Shown here: one piece after another, positions 63,871 to 64,000 of the stretch
Position numbering within the stretch: the first letter of the stretch is position 1
Layout of the letters: each line of letters begins with the position of its first letter
DNA from: JASLEW01 sp035544895
Lineage (GTDB): Bacteria; Acidobacteriota; Thermoanaerobaculia; Multivoradales; UBA5704
DNA: 64,000 bases
Assembly (NCBI GenBank): GCA_035544895.1
Contig: DASZZM010000087.1
Span: 1-64,000 of the forward strand
Direction of reading: 5' to 3'
Translations under genes and position numbers: made by a program
Notes under the pieces: model-generated
What the model was told of the DNA's origin: nothing
The model's database searches: none
The model's input: only the letters and a program-made list of their open reading frames with translations

Positions 63871-64000
63871 ATGGCTCTGCTGAATTTCTTGCTGGGCGCC
63901 GCGCTCATCGCCGGCGCGGTGCGCCTGTGGCGTCCGCGGGTCGGCTGGCGCGCCGTGGCTGGGTATCTACTGGTCACGGTCGCGTTCTTCGCCGTTCCCT
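63871..64000 (+). CDS. N-terminus of a membrane protein, cut by the window end
   Basis: ATG at 63871 opens a frame of 43 codons that continues past the window. The product has a hydrophobic N-terminus (LLNFLLGAALIAGAVRLW) and a second hydrophobic stretch (GYLLVTVAFFAVP). It follows yibQ by 63 bases on the same strand. I cannot assign a family from this fragment. Confidence 0.5.
   Translation, partial: MALLNFLLGAALIAGAVRLWRPRVGWRAVAGYLLVTVAFFAVP

Overview
This is a gene-dense chromosomal window of very high G+C from a Gram-negative, non-proteobacterial organism. I infer Acidobacteriota, perhaps a Thermoanaerobaculia/Holophagae-like lineage. That rests on gene content, not on a marker gene: a DUF5916 outer-membrane protein, an ELWxxDGT-repeat secreted protein, a DUF4388/PATAN protein, prolyl oligopeptidase, glutaryl-CoA dehydrogenase, and many partner-switching regulators. 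I see no rRNA, tRNA, transposase, integrase or CRISPR array.

Layout. 0.2-14.3 kb holds single metabolic and envelope genes: a secreted amidohydrolase, a dicarboxylate/glutamate symporter, an AhpD-like protein, a phospholipase D-like protein, a PAP2 phosphatase, a TauE exporter, a YciI-like protein and the error-prone polymerase DnaE2. Two decayed genes (4.0-4.4 and 6.2-6.6 kb) and an AT-rich island lie among them. 14.4-22 kb holds an AAA/DUF4143 ATPase, then DUF5916 and ELWxxDGT genes transcribed divergently. 22-28.5 kb is a compact biotin operon bioB-bioF-bioD-bioA followed by glgX. 28.6-31.9 kb is a six-gene minus-strand stressosome-like operon with mostly overlapping genes. 32.3-36 kb has a DinB-family gene with an apparent ATT start, glpD and an RsbU-like phosphatase. 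36.2-46 kb is a three-gene unit: a 1866-residue propeller-bearing histidine kinase, a single-domain response regulator and a 1251-residue SIR2-like protein. 46-52.4 kb has a beta-helix protein, a second DinB protein, an Mpg glycosylase, a DUF4388 protein and the gcdH-glpX-dcd operon. 52.7-64 kb has a small protein with a CPBP protease, an RsbW/STAS pair, a prenyl synthase, a membrane phosphodiesterase, a prolyl oligopeptidase and an envC-ctp-yibQ envelope cluster that continues past the window end.

How it works together. Partner switching dominates regulation here: RsbS, RsbR, RsbT, RsbX, RsbU, RsbW and STAS homologues occur in three separate places. The strongest candidate for an undescribed system is the kinase-receiver-SIR2 unit at 36.2-46 kb. 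Its layout (giant sensor kinase, orphan receiver, NAD-domain effector) resembles two-component anti-phage systems such as Detocs, with a different putative effector.

Two families of short non-coding repeats are scattered through the window. One is a roughly 130-bp G-rich element with six copies, one of them inside a broken SGNH-hydrolase gene. The other is a roughly 32-bp palindromic unit that also occurs inside a coding region. A separate near-perfect 76-nt hairpin lies between two convergent genes.
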